64,000 nt of DNA, taken from Zobellella maritima. GTDB taxonomy: Bacteria; Pseudomonadota; Gammaproteobacteria; Enterobacterales; Aeromonadaceae. Shown here in pieces: positions 18,374 to 27,132 of this stretch. Both the position numbers and the translations under genes were made by a program. A model generated the notes under the pieces. That model saw only the letters and a list, made by a program, of their open reading frames with translations. It did not search any database and was not told the origin of the DNA. The stretch covers positions 1,922,759 through 1,986,758 of the forward strand of contig NZ_QCZE01000001.1 in NCBI RefSeq assembly GCF_003075035.1, read 5' to 3'. Position 1 is the first letter of the stretch; each line of letters opens with the position of its first letter.

Positions 18374-19342
18374 CTAGCGGCGAATCCCCTTTTCGTCGCG
18401 GTACTCCTTGAGGGTCTGCATGATGCGGATCAGGCAGTCGTCACGCTCCTGGATCAGCTCGTTGATCGAGGCGCCATTGGCCTGGCTCAGGCAGCCGGCC
18501 ACCATATCGTCTTTCAGTTGTTGGGTCAGTTCGGGGGCCTCCAGACGGGTCCAGGGTTCCTTCAGCGATTCCTCGAAGTGATCCAGCAGGTGTGCCATGC
18601 CGCCCTGGCCGCCGCCCAGGTGATAGGTCAGGCAGTGGCCCATGATGGCCCAGCGCAACCCCGGCCCGTAGGCAATGGCCTTGTCGATATCTTCGACCGA
18701 GCACTCGTTGTTGGCCACCATATGCAGTGCCTCGCGCCACAGGGCTTCCTGCAGTCGGTTGCCGATAAAGCCCGGCAGCTCCTTGTCCATCTTGGCGACC
18801 TGCTTCTCGATCGCCTCGTAGAAGGCCGCCGTCCAGTCGACCACTTCCTGGCTGGTGCGCTCGCCGCCACAAACCTCGCAGAAGGGTACCAGGTAGGGCG
18901 GGTTAAACGGATGGCCGACCACAAAGCGATCAGCCTGCTGCTGCACCTCGACGGCCATGTCGGTCATGGCAAAGCCCGAGGTACTGGAGATAATCACCAC
19001 TTCGGGCGGGGCCAGCCTGTCGAGCTCGGCAAACAGGCCGCGCTTGGCGTTGAGGTTCTCCGGTGTGCTTTCCTGGATCACCTCCACGCTGTTGACCAGT
19101 TCTTCCAGGCTGTCGGCAAAGCGCAGCCGGCTGGGGCTCGCGCCCTCGCGCAGGCCCAGCTTCTCCATGGTCGGCCAGATATGGTCCACCATCGCCAGCA
19201 GCTTCTCACGCGCATTGGGGCCCGGGTCGTAGGCCACCACGTCCATGCCCATTCTCAGGAAATGCAGCGCCCAGGCACCGCCGATTACGCCGGTGCCGAG
19301 TACGCCGGCCTTGGTCACCTCAGTTGGTAGGGGTCGATTCAT
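18374..19342 (-). CDS. lcdH: L-carnitine dehydrogenase
   Basis: This 322-residue NAD-dependent enzyme oxidises L-carnitine to 3-dehydrocarnitine. It has VLGTGVIGGAW (Rossmann), GHPFNPPYLVPFCEV, and a C-terminal domain with LTYHLGGGQGGMAHL and PWTRLEAPELT, the pattern I associate with Pseudomonas CdhA/LcdH. Its length matches that family (about 320). The ATG at 19342 lies nine bases after GGAG; a longer frame to 19390 lacks this support. It lies between BKACE (upstream) and an SDR (downstream). A more divergent paralogue is at 2319-3320. Confidence 0.9.
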   Translation of the reverse strand: MNRPLPTEVTKAGVLGTGVIGGAWALHFLRMGMDVVAYDPGPNAREKLLAMVDHIWPTMEKLGLREGASPSRLRFADSLEELVNSVEVIQESTPENLNAKRGLFAELDRLAPPEVVIISSTSGFAMTDMAVEVQQQADRFVVGHPFNPPYLVPFCEVCGGERTSQEVVDWTAAFYEAIEKQVAKMDKELPGFIGNRLQEALWREALHMVANNECSVEDIDKAIAYGPGLRWAIMGHCLTYHLGGGQGGMAHLLDHFEESLKEPWTRLEAPELTQQLKDDMVAGCLSQANGASINELIQERDDCLIRIMQTLKEYRDEKGIRR

Positions 19343-19473
19343 CTTCATTTGCTCCAAATAAAATTGAGTGCTGTCCGTTGCCACAGCCACTACCGAGTGC
19401 CGCCAAGGGGTCGGTCGCCATTGCTGGTCGTCCTTTCCGTACCGGCGGCCCGGTTAATGTTGGGTGTTAAATG

Positions 19474-20364
19474 TTACTGGGTGCCACGCAGACGCAGCTT
19501 CTGGCGGGCCTCAGAGGGGCTGAGCACCCGTGAGCCCATGTTTTCAACGATATTGACGGCGCGTTCCACCAGCTGACCGTTGGTGGCGAACTGGCCCTTG
19601 CCCAGGTACAGGTTGTCTTCCAGGCCGACCCGGATATGGCCGCCGAGCAGGGCCGACTGGGCCGCCCAGGGCAGCTGATTGCGGCCCAACGCAAAGGCGG
19701 TCCAGTTGGTGTTGGCCGGCAGCATGTCGACCATGCCCTTGAGCAAGCTCAGCTCGGGCGGGGTGCCCCAGGGAATGCCCTGGCAGATCTGGAACATGGC
19801 GTTGTCGTCGAGCAGCCCCTCTTTCATCATCTGCAGCGCAAACCAGAGGTTGCCGGTATCGAAGATTTCCAGCTCGACGGTCACATCCAGCTGCTGGATG
19901 CGGGCCGCAGCCTTGCGCAGCATGTCCGGGGTCGAGATATACACCAGGTTGCTGTCACCGAAGTTGACCGAGCCGCAATCCAGGGTACAGATCTCGGGCT
20001 TGAGCTCCTCGATATGCACTAGTCGCTCTAGGCCACCGACCAGATCGGTTTCCGGGCAGAAGGCGGTGGGGTTTTCCTCGGGGCCGATATAGAGGTCGCC
20101 CCCCATGCCGGCGGTCAGGTTGATGATGACATCGCAGTCGGCGGCGCGCAGCCGCTCGCAGACCTCGGCATACAGATCCAGGCGCCGGGAGCACTGCTTG
20201 GTTTCCGGGTCACGCACATGCATATGGGCGATGGCGGCGCCGGCGTTCCAGGCCTCGATGGCGGCATCGGCAATCTCTTTCGGGGTAACCGGCACATACG
20301 GGCTGCGGTTGGCGGTATCGGCGGCGCCGGTGACGGCGCAGGTGATAATGACGTCCTGATTCAT
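19474..20364 (-). CDS. cdhC: 3-dehydrocarnitine cleavage enzyme (BKACE family, CdhC-like)
   Basis: This 296-residue BKACE-family metalloenzyme would convert 3-dehydrocarnitine and acetyl-CoA to betainyl-CoA and acetoacetate. The zinc-binding HMH (H47, H49) and the Glu of VGLEDN (E249) are present. It precedes L-carnitine dehydrogenase, the arrangement known from the Pseudomonas carnitine operon. The start at 20364 has AGGAG upstream; an in-frame extension to 20427 is unlikely. The thioesterase expected to act next is at 28271-28753. A TGTCGC-N8-AA tandem site lies about 155 bases upstream of the start. Confidence 0.9.
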   Translation of the reverse strand: MNQDVIITCAVTGAADTANRSPYVPVTPKEIADAAIEAWNAGAAIAHMHVRDPETKQCSRRLDLYAEVCERLRAADCDVIINLTAGMGGDLYIGPEENPTAFCPETDLVGGLERLVHIEELKPEICTLDCGSVNFGDSNLVYISTPDMLRKAAARIQQLDVTVELEIFDTGNLWFALQMMKEGLLDDNAMFQICQGIPWGTPPELSLLKGMVDMLPANTNWTAFALGRNQLPWAAQSALLGGHIRVGLEDNLYLGKGQFATNGQLVERAVNIVENMGSRVLSPSEARQKLRLRGTQ

Positions 20365-20518
20365 GGCGATTCTGACTCCTGGTCTGTTTTGTGTTAGGCC
20401 GGATGCCGGGCCTGGACTGCCCGGCACCTCCTGCGTGTGAGTAACGTTACGCGTCTCAGCGGAACTTTTTTGCCTATACCCGATTTATTTTTTACTTTAT
20501 TCGACTACTTTTAATGAC

Positions 20519-20555
20519 TGTCGCGAATGGACAAGAAATATCTGTTTGCGCCAAA
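20519..20555 (+). promoter_or_regulatory. Tandem TGTCGC-N8-AA operator-like site upstream of module B
   Basis: TGTCGC at 20519-20524 is followed after eight bases by AA. A second element, ATCTGT-N8-AA, begins exactly 21 bases later. This is the spacing described for the ArgR-type half-site (TGTCGC-N8-AA-N5). A related sequence with 5 differences in 34 occurs at 27030-27064. The site lies upstream of the BKACE-carnitine dehydrogenase-SDR genes. Confidence 0.5.
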
Positions 20556-20576
20556 TTAAGCTGGAATACACCGCCT

Positions 20577-23111
20577 TCAGTCAGGCAGATAGTGCTGGCT
20601 CCAGGAGGTGGCCGCTACGCCACTGGCGAGCAGCGCTGCTATCTCATCCTCACTCAGCCCCAGCTGCGTCAGAATGTCGCAGGTATCGCTGCCGTACTTG
20701 CGCATCGGTGCGGGCAAGCTCACCCTGCCGTAGCGAGGACGGATCGCGTTCGGCGCAATCAAATCGACGGTGCGGCCGCAGGGATGATCCGTATGGCGGA
20801 TAAAGGCGACGCTCGCCGGGCCATCCAGATCGATACCGCCTTCCTTGGTCATCAGCGAGCGCTCTCGCCACCGGCTCATGGTCGCCAACGGCTGACACCC
20901 GATGTCGGCCTCCCCCAGCAACTGCTGCCAATGAGCTTGCGGTTGGGTGCGGAACAAGGCCTCCAATCGCGCCTCGAGCGCATCATTGTCATCAAGGTCG
21001 ATATCATCCAGCGCCAATGCGGCCAGGAAAGCCTCGCCCCTGCGCTTCCGGTCGACCGCCAGGAAGAGCCAACCATCGGACGCCGGATAGCAACGATAGA
21101 GGGCGTGGGCCCCCTTGACCTCACGACCACTGGGCTCGTTAAAGGCGCCCCGCCCCTGGTAGTCGTACATAAAGGGCAACTGGATCAGCTGACCGGCGGC
21201 GGCCAGTGAGCTGCGGGCCACCGAGCCGCCATGCCCATGGGCACGTTTTATCAGCGCCACCCCGATGGCCAGGGCGGCGCAATAGCCACCGAGCACATCG
21301 ATGGTGCCGAAATGGGCGTGCTCCTCCGGCGTATCCATGCCGCCGCCGAAACGGCACATGATGCCGGTGCTGGCCTGTACCAGATCGTCATACCCCGGGT
21401 GGTTACTGCGTGGGCCGATGTCTGGCCCGCCCCAGGCATCGAACTGGCACAGGATCAGCTGCGGATTCGCCCGCCGCAGCCGCTCGGCGGTCAGCCCGAG
21501 GCGCTCTAGCTGCGCATCGCTGGCATTGATGGTGATAATGTCGATATCCGGCAACAACCGATCCAGTACCGCCTGCCCCTCGGGAGATTTGAGATCAAGT
21601 AGCAGGCTGGACTTGCCCTGGTTGGCCTGCATGCCGAACACGGTGCTGTTCCAGGGATCAAGCGCGGGTTGTGGCGGATCGATGCTGATCACCTCGGCAC
21701 CGAAGCGCCCCAGGATGCCGGCGATGGTCGGGCCGGCAATGACATTGGTCAGATCCAGGATACGGATCCCATTCAGCCAGCCTCCGGTCTCTGCCGCCGG
21801 CGATGCGGCACCAGGCCCGTCGCTGCGTTCGCGCCATCGCTGCAGCGTGGCCCTGATCGGGGCATAGTTCCGGTTCGGCCGTTGTGCCGGCTGCTTGCGC
21901 ATCACGGCCGTATCGCCCTTGAGCCAGCAGATATTGCCCGGCTGGCGCATGGTGCCCAGCACCGGATCCTCGACTTCCAGAATGCTTCGTGAACGCAGGG
22001 CATGGTCCGAGTGCAGCCACTCCCGCGTGGTGCGGTGGGCGCAACCCGGAATGCCCGCCTCGCCGAACAGCTGTTCCCATTCGCTGGCCGTGCGGGTTTT
22101 GAATGCCGCTTTCATCCGCTCGGAAATAAAGCCGGCCCAGGCCCGGGACAGGGGGTAGGAAAGCAGGGTGCAGTCGGTGTTATCAGGCCAGTCGGCAAGG
22201 TCGAGGTAGGGGCTGTGAGTGGGAATGCCGGCCGCCTGCACCTCTTCCCATAATCCCAGCAGCTTCAGGCAGCCAATGGGATGACGACTGTGGGATGAAC
22301 AGACCGCATAAAAGGGGCGGCCATCCTGGCAGATATAGGTACGGTAGAAGGGGTCGAGAAACTCCTGCAGATCCTCGTAGCTCAGGTTCAAGGGCTCGCC
22401 GCAGGCGCGGCGGCGTTCAATTTCCTTTTCACGCGGAGACTTGTAACGATCGGGCAAACCGTCGATATGCATCGAGTTATAGGCCAGCCCTTCCATCAAG
22501 GCGGCGGAAATCGGCACCTCGATAACCTCGCCCTGACCGCTGCTTTCCCGGGCGAACAACGCCAGGGTCACGGCAGTGGCGCCCAGTACAGCAGCATAGG
22601 CCGAGGCCAGCGGCAATGGTGAGAAGGAAGGATTAACTCCCATCAGGATGCGGTTCAGCCCCATGTCGGTAAACTGGCCAACCGCCGCCGCGATAACGCC
22701 CTCCCACGCAGGCACGCCAGCATAATTGACATCCCGAGCAGAGAATCCGGGCAGTGACAGGTAGACCAGGCCCGGGTTGTTGTCGCGCAAGCCATCCGCA
22801 CCCAGCCCCAGTCGCTGCATCACGCCGGGTCGGAAGTTCTCCACCACCACATCGGCATGGCGGGCTAGCTCCCGGGCCAGCTGCAGGTCGCTGTCATCGG
22901 CAAGGTCCAGGCAGATACGCTGCTTGCCGCGATTGAGCACGGCATCGGCCGGATTGTCCCAGCGCGGCCCACCGGGCGGATCTATGTGTATGACTTCCGC
23001 GCCCTGATCGGCGAGCATCATCGCGACCGCCGGGCCGGCGATGTACTGACCGAAGTCAACAACACGGATCCCGGCAAGGGGACGAGCGCTTGCAGTGTTC
23101 GAGTTTTCCAT
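20577..23111 (-). CDS. dddD: DddD-type DMSP CoA-transferase/lyase (fused CaiB domains)
   Basis: This 844-residue protein is made of two fused class III (CaiB/BaiF) CoA-transferase domains, at about residues 10-430 and 445-830. That architecture and length are typical of DddD, which converts dimethylsulfoniopropionate and acetyl-CoA to DMS and 3-hydroxypropionyl-CoA. The second domain keeps the catalytic Asp in HFGTIDVLGGY (residue 605), close to the position of the Asp reported as essential in Marinomonas DddD. The first domain has PLPLASAYAAVLG at the equivalent place, without an Asp. ATG 23111 has GAGGTG upstream. A LysR gene is divergent, and a BCCT gene of the DddT kind is nearby. A carnitine CoA-transferase role is the main alternative. 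Confidence 0.82.
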   Translation of the reverse strand: MENSNTASARPLAGIRVVDFGQYIAGPAVAMMLADQGAEVIHIDPPGGPRWDNPADAVLNRGKQRICLDLADDSDLQLARELARHADVVVENFRPGVMQRLGLGADGLRDNNPGLVYLSLPGFSARDVNYAGVPAWEGVIAAAVGQFTDMGLNRILMGVNPSFSPLPLASAYAAVLGATAVTLALFARESSGQGEVIEVPISAALMEGLAYNSMHIDGLPDRYKSPREKEIERRRACGEPLNLSYEDLQEFLDPFYRTYICQDGRPFYAVCSSHSRHPIGCLKLLGLWEEVQAAGIPTHSPYLDLADWPDNTDCTLLSYPLSRAWAGFISERMKAAFKTRTASEWEQLFGEAGIPGCAHRTTREWLHSDHALRSRSILEVEDPVLGTMRQPGNICWLKGDTAVMRKQPAQRPNRNYAPIRATLQRWRERSDGPGAASPAAETGGWLNGIRILDLTNVIAGPTIAGILGRFGAEVISIDPPQPALDPWNSTVFGMQANQGKSSLLLDLKSPEGQAVLDRLLPDIDIITINASDAQLERLGLTAERLRRANPQLILCQFDAWGGPDIGPRSNHPGYDDLVQASTGIMCRFGGGMDTPEEHAHFGTIDVLGGYCAALAIGVALIKRAHGHGGSVARSSLAAAGQLIQLPFMYDYQGRGAFNEPSGREVKGAHALYRCYPASDGWLFLAVDRKRRGEAFLAALALDDIDLDDNDALEARLEALFRTQPQAHWQQLLGEADIGCQPLATMSRWRERSLMTKEGGIDLDGPASVAFIRHTDHPCGRTVDLIAPNAIRPRYGRVSLPAPMRKYGSDTCDILTQLGLSEDEIAALLASGVAATSWSQHYLPD

Positions 23112-23131
23112 ACGCACCTCACATACTTAAT

Positions 23132-23195
23132 ACTTGGTGAACTCGATACTAAGAGATGGATTCAGCGGCGCATATCGGATAATTTCTCACCAAGT
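23132..23195. promoter_or_regulatory. Inverted repeat in the dddD-LysR divergent promoter
   Basis: ACTTGGTGA at 23132-23140 and its perfect complement TCACCAAGT at 23187-23195 lie in the gap between dddD and the LysR gene. A paired operator for the LysR protein is plausible. The repeat is seen directly; the function is inferred. Confidence 0.45.
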
Positions 23196-23243
23196 GTTCA
23201 TTGATTTTGTACACCTGAGGCTCGCTGATGAAGGAATCGCACC

Positions 23244-24089
23244 ATGGATATTCAGGCACTGAAAACCTTTCTGACCCTGGCCGAGGTACAACGCCTGAGC
23301 CTCTGTGCCGAACAGCTGTGTCTGACCAAGTCCGCGGTCAGTTCACGAGTCCGGCAGCTCGAACAACAGCTCGGCGAGCAACTGTTCGTCAGAAACGCCC
23401 GCGGCATGCAACTGACCGATGCCGGACGAAGCTTCTATCGCCATGCCATGGTGATGCACCAACGTTGGATCCGCGCCAAACTAGAGATCCGCGATAAGAG
23501 CAGCCGTGCCCGCTGGCTGCGCCTTGGCGCCCATACCGCATTGGCCAATGATCTGCTGCTGAGCTGGAGTAGCGCCATTCGTGCTCGCTATCCGGAGCTG
23601 GGTCTCCATCTGGAGGCGGACTACTCGAATGAAATCGTGCGCCAGGTGGCACAGGGCACGCTGGATATCGGCTTGATATTCGTCGCCGATACCACCTCCG
23701 GTCTGGTGGTGGAGCAGGTGCTGGAAGACAAGTTGATCATGGTATCCAGTGACGCCCGTGCCCTCGAGCAGGTCCACGTCGACCGCTACCTCTATCTGGA
23801 CTGGGGCTGGGGTTACAACGCGGCCCACAACGAACGCCTGCCGCAGCTGCAGAGTAGCCTGCTTTCCTGCGGCAAGGCCGATCTGGGGCTGCCCTGGCTG
23901 CTACAAAACGGCGGCACGGCCTATCTGCCGGCCCGCACCGTCGCGTCGCAGCTCGCATCCGGACTGCTGGTGCAGGTGGCCGACGCCCCCGAGTTCAAGC
24001 GGCCGATATTCGCGACATTCGCCGCCGATGCGCCGGACCGGGCGCTGCTGGATACGGCGCGCGAAGTACTGGCGGCGTTGGGCAGCTGA
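23244..24089 (+). CDS. LysR family regulator, probable DMSP-responsive (DddR-like)
   Basis: This 281-residue LysR-type regulator has an N-terminal winged helix (DIQALKTFLTLAEVQRLSLC, then TKSAVSSRVRQLE) and a shorter effector domain. The start has AAGGAATCG upstream. It is divergent from dddD with an inverted repeat in the gap, as in the dddD/dddR pairs of other DMSP-degrading gammaproteobacteria. DMSP or a product as effector is inferred. Its stop codon is followed within four bases by a 52-base remnant of an AraC gene end. Confidence 0.85.
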   Translation: MDIQALKTFLTLAEVQRLSLCAEQLCLTKSAVSSRVRQLEQQLGEQLFVRNARGMQLTDAGRSFYRHAMVMHQRWIRAKLEIRDKSSRARWLRLGAHTALANDLLLSWSSAIRARYPELGLHLEADYSNEIVRQVAQGTLDIGLIFVADTTSGLVVEQVLEDKLIMVSSDARALEQVHVDRYLYLDWGWGYNAAHNERLPQLQSSLLSCGKADLGLPWLLQNGGTAYLPARTVASQLASGLLVQVADAPEFKRPIFATFAADAPDRALLDTAREVLAALGS

Positions 24090-24092
24090 GCT

Positions 24093-24144
24093 GATCAGCG
24101 TTCCCGGCTGGGATTTTTGTTGAAGCGCTGTCGGTAGCTGCGGG
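24093..24144 (-). pseudogene. 52-bp copy of the 3' end of the AraC regulator at 27133
   Basis: These 52 bases match 27131-27182, the end of an intact GlxA-type AraC gene, with a single mismatch and in the same orientation. They would encode the last residues YRQRFNKNPSRER and the stop codon. The pair forms direct repeats bracketing the dddT and esterase genes. Similarity stops abruptly at both ends. Confidence 0.8.
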
Positions 24145-24339
24145 AATACCACTGCATCTCGAGACCGAGGTCAGGAACCGATAAGCGGCACTGTCCGCGC
24201 CAGGGCCGAAAAGTGCCGCTGCCAATCCGGCATCCCCGCCATCCATGGCGATCAGATGCGCGGCGAGTCTCCCGAAGGACTCATCACGCGTCTGCGCTCG
24301 GGCCTAACCTCCTAAATACCGGTTTCTATTACCGCTATT

Positions 24340-24438
24340 GCGACCGGGTAGCGCACGCAGACACGCCACGCAATCGTCCCTGAGGGCTCCGCTGCGCCAT
24401 CCCTGGCGCAGAGGGTCTGCTTAGCAATACCCGGTCGC
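24340..24438. repeat. Structured intergenic inverted repeat
   Basis: GCGACCGGGTA at 24340-24350 is perfectly complementary to 24428-24438 and encloses an inner hairpin TGCGCCA-TCCC-TGGCGCA at 24393-24410. It lies between the convergent LysR and dddT genes (gap 24090-24491), in which I see no gene. A folded RNA or terminator region is possible, but there is no clear T-tract. Confidence 0.35.
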
Positions 24439-24491
24439 TGTCTAGAGTAACCTACTACTCGGAACAGCTATTTAGTACAGAAGGAGAAGGG

Positions 24492-25880
24492 TTATTTAGC
24501 CAGGTTTAGTACTGAGTCATCGTGGTTACCTCTCCTGAGACGCAGGATAAAGGCGGCCCCCATAGCGAAGATGCCGAAGGCAACCGGAATGGCCGCCACC
24601 GAGATGAGTGTCAGAATGACCTTGAAGATGTCGCCATCCAGCCAGTTGATAACGATGGCCAGAGAGGCCATGGCGACGATCCAGAAGGCCCGGGAGCGCT
24701 CAACCGTGAGCATTTCACAGACCAGCCCGGCGGAGTCTGCGCTGGTAACGAAGAACAGCAGTATGTTGAGCGCCAGTATGGCCGAAAGGACACCGTACTG
24801 ATCGAGACTGGCCATCAGTTCAAACACATCCTTGGCGCCCGTTTCCAGTCCACCCAGGCCGAATACGGTGAACCACAGGCAGGAGAACAGGCTTGGCACC
24901 AGCATCACCCCCAGCACCAGCTGGCGCAGGGTACGCCCCCTGGAGATACGTGCGATGAACACTCCGGTAAATATGAACCAGCCATACCAGGACGCTTCAA
25001 AGGCATAGAGCCAGTCGGCAAGCCAGGCCTTGCGTTCGGGATCGCCCAGGCCGATGTCGGTGGCCATGGCCGGGTAACTCAGCAGGTATTCGGGAAGTAG
25101 ACGGCCGAAGGTCGACAGTATTTCTCCCGGGTTGGTCAATAGGAATACGCTGAACATAAGGACAAGGGCGAACAGGGTATTATAGTTGCTCAGCCACTTG
25201 ATGCCGCGATTCAAACCGGAGGCACTGGAAGCGATGGCGAAGCCGGTCAGCACAACGATGATCAGGGTGGGACTGATGTCGATCCCAACGAATTGCACCA
25301 GGCTCTTCTGAAGTGGCTCCGCGGCGTAGGAAAAGGTCAGTGACAGGCCGATGACCGTCGAGACCACCAGGCTGACCAGGTTGAGCTTGCTGAGGAAACC
25401 GCCGCCCAGCAGGCTCTCGGCGGGCTTGGCGATATTCAGGTTATACATGGCGTGGGCAAAGAGCACGCCGATGGCCAAATACCCGGACCAGGCCAGTAAT
25501 CCCCAGTGGTTGAAGGCATAGAGCAGCGCCTGATCGGTGCTGCTTCCCGCCTCGACATGGTAGCGCGGTTCCAGCACGCCCCAGGTGACGAGGCCGATGC
25601 CCATGCCGGTGGCGAACAGCATCCCCAGCCAGGCCAGGGTAGAGAATTCCGGGGCCCCTTCACCGAAACGCAACCGTCCGAGCGGCGTCAGCATCAGGAG
25701 CACAAACCCCACCGACACAACGAAGGCGGGATAGGTGAAGATAAAGCCGAGATTGCCGATGACATTGACCTTGATGGTATTGAGCAGGGCCTGGAAGGGT
25801 TCGGGTGCCAGTGCCGCGAAGCCGATAAGAGCGATGATCGTCGCTATGGTGGCGATGGTCGTACTGAAATTCCGTTTCAT
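24492..25880 (-). CDS. dddT: BCCT family transporter, DddT-like
   Basis: This 462-residue BCCT transporter has a short N-terminus and no C-terminal extension. The glycine motif is ATGMGIGLVTWGVLEPRYH and the later signature includes ASWYGWFIFTGVFIARISRGR. An AAGGAAAGAG ribosome site precedes the start. It lies near dddD and its LysR regulator. BCCT proteins called DddT import DMSP in other gammaproteobacteria, so DMSP is the leading substrate by context. A TGTCGT at 25900, upstream of the start, weakly resembles the regulon half-site. It lies inside a segment bracketed by the 52-bp direct repeats. Confidence 0.82.
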   Translation of the reverse strand: MKRNFSTTIATIATIIALIGFAALAPEPFQALLNTIKVNVIGNLGFIFTYPAFVVSVGFVLLMLTPLGRLRFGEGAPEFSTLAWLGMLFATGMGIGLVTWGVLEPRYHVEAGSSTDQALLYAFNHWGLLAWSGYLAIGVLFAHAMYNLNIAKPAESLLGGGFLSKLNLVSLVVSTVIGLSLTFSYAAEPLQKSLVQFVGIDISPTLIIVVLTGFAIASSASGLNRGIKWLSNYNTLFALVLMFSVFLLTNPGEILSTFGRLLPEYLLSYPAMATDIGLGDPERKAWLADWLYAFEASWYGWFIFTGVFIARISRGRTLRQLVLGVMLVPSLFSCLWFTVFGLGGLETGAKDVFELMASLDQYGVLSAILALNILLFFVTSADSAGLVCEMLTVERSRAFWIVAMASLAIVINWLDGDIFKVILTLISVAAIPVAFGIFAMGAAFILRLRRGNHDDSVLNLAK

Positions 25881-26013
25881 GAGTCTCTTTCCTTGTATGT
25901 GTCGTTATTGCTGTAATGAACCAGAAAGGTATCGCTCGTCGTTAATGGCTCTCCTTATTGGATTTAGTTAGATGCTTACGTCGGCAATAAACATGAAAAA
26001 TGGCAAGGACCGG

Positions 26014-26832
26014 TCAGCGCAAGCGTGATCCAAGTGCCCGGCAAAACCGCTGCCAGGCCTCTGCCATGACGGGCAGTGACTCGCGGGCATGCAGGCAGCC
26101 GTGCAACATGTCGGCGGCCAGGTGATAGCCCACGTCCGCGCCCCCTTGACGCCAGGCGGTAACGGCATGCTCAAGGGGGGCGGTCAAGGGATCACGCCCA
26201 ACTGCCAGTACCTCCACACCGCTGGCGGGAGGCTGAAGGCCGTCGACAACCGGGGCGTCTTGCTCGATCAGGGCCAAGGCCGCCAGCACATCCTCTCGGC
26301 TGAGCAGCGGGGCATCGGGTCCGAGTGTTGATCGTACCGGCATGCCTACCAGGGGGTAGATCAACCCCAGGGGTGGGACCTTTTCGACACTAACCATCAC
26401 ATCGAGGATCAGCCGGGCACCGGCGCTGTCCCCCACCAGTGCTGCAGGGACCAGGGCCTCGAATACCCGGCGGCAATCCGCCATGGCATCGGCATAGCGC
26501 GCCTCCGGCATCAACTGGTAGTCGATGCTGACCACTTCCCTCTCTAGGGACAGGGCCAGGCCTTCGGCAATGCCCTGGTGGCTGTCCAGCGAGCCCAGGC
26601 TGAAACCGCCACCATGCACATAGAGCACGCAGCCCGGGTGACAGTGCGCCGGGCGGTAGTGGCGAACCGGTACACCCTCGATACGGGCGTCGCTCAGTTT
26701 CATGCCGGCGGGACGCGGTGGTGCAAAGGACGCACAGAGGGCATCATAGTGGCGGCGCGCCGCGGGAAACCGCATACCGGTCATGGCATCCAAGCCGCGC
26801 TGGAAGCGCTGCTCGAAGGTGACAATATCCAT
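26014..26832 (-). CDS. Alpha/beta hydrolase, HSL-type esterase
   Basis: This 272-residue esterase of the hormone-sensitive-lipase group shows the oxyanion motif HGGG (73-76), the nucleophile in GDSAG (S136), and likely acid D214 and H244. No signal peptide is seen, so it is cytoplasmic. ATG 26832 has AGGAG eight bases upstream; the frame continues to 27009 without such support. The Pseudomonas carnitine locus includes an alpha/beta hydrolase for short O-acylcarnitines (HocS). By analogy this enzyme may release carnitine from acylcarnitines, but it is not obviously the same subfamily and the substrate is open. Confidence 0.8.
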   Translation of the reverse strand: MDIVTFEQRFQRGLDAMTGMRFPAARRHYDALCASFAPPRPAGMKLSDARIEGVPVRHYRPAHCHPGCVLYVHGGGFSLGSLDSHQGIAEGLALSLEREVVSIDYQLMPEARYADAMADCRRVFEALVPAALVGDSAGARLILDVMVSVEKVPPLGLIYPLVGMPVRSTLGPDAPLLSREDVLAALALIEQDAPVVDGLQPPASGVEVLAVGRDPLTAPLEHAVTAWRQGGADVGYHLAADMLHGCLHARESLPVMAEAWQRFCRALGSRLR

Positions 26833-27029
26833 ACTGACATCTCCTGTATCCGGGAGCATTGGCCATGCCAGGGTTGCGTCTTGCTTAGTCCCCTGGTGTT
26901 TAGCCGCTTGCCGACCTGAGTCCTGGTGTTCCAGCACACCATAGAATGACGAACAAGTTACACGTCCGGGAGATCGGCTTTTATATCGATCCGCATCTTT
27001 TTTGCTCATTGACGAAGGGTTTTGCCTGC

Positions 27030-27064
27030 AGTCGCAAATGGATACGAAATACCTGTTTGCGTCA
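27030..27064 (+). promoter_or_regulatory. Operator-like sequence related to 20519-20555
   Basis: The block beginning AGTCGCAAATGGATACG aligns with the module B site with 5 differences in 34. It lies about 200 bases upstream of the esterase start and downstream of the AraC gene. It matches TGTCGC-N8-AA imperfectly (A for the first T, AC for AA). Confidence 0.35.
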
Positions 27065-27132
27065 GCAGGCCCGGGAAGGAATTTTAAAACCGGCAGATAG
27101 AGGCGGCTTCAGGTGATAACCGCAATGCCGGA

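Noticed and set aside
24340-24438. Integron attC-like recombination site
   Set aside because: The inverted repeat lacks the conserved core heptamers of attC, and no integrase or cassette array is present.
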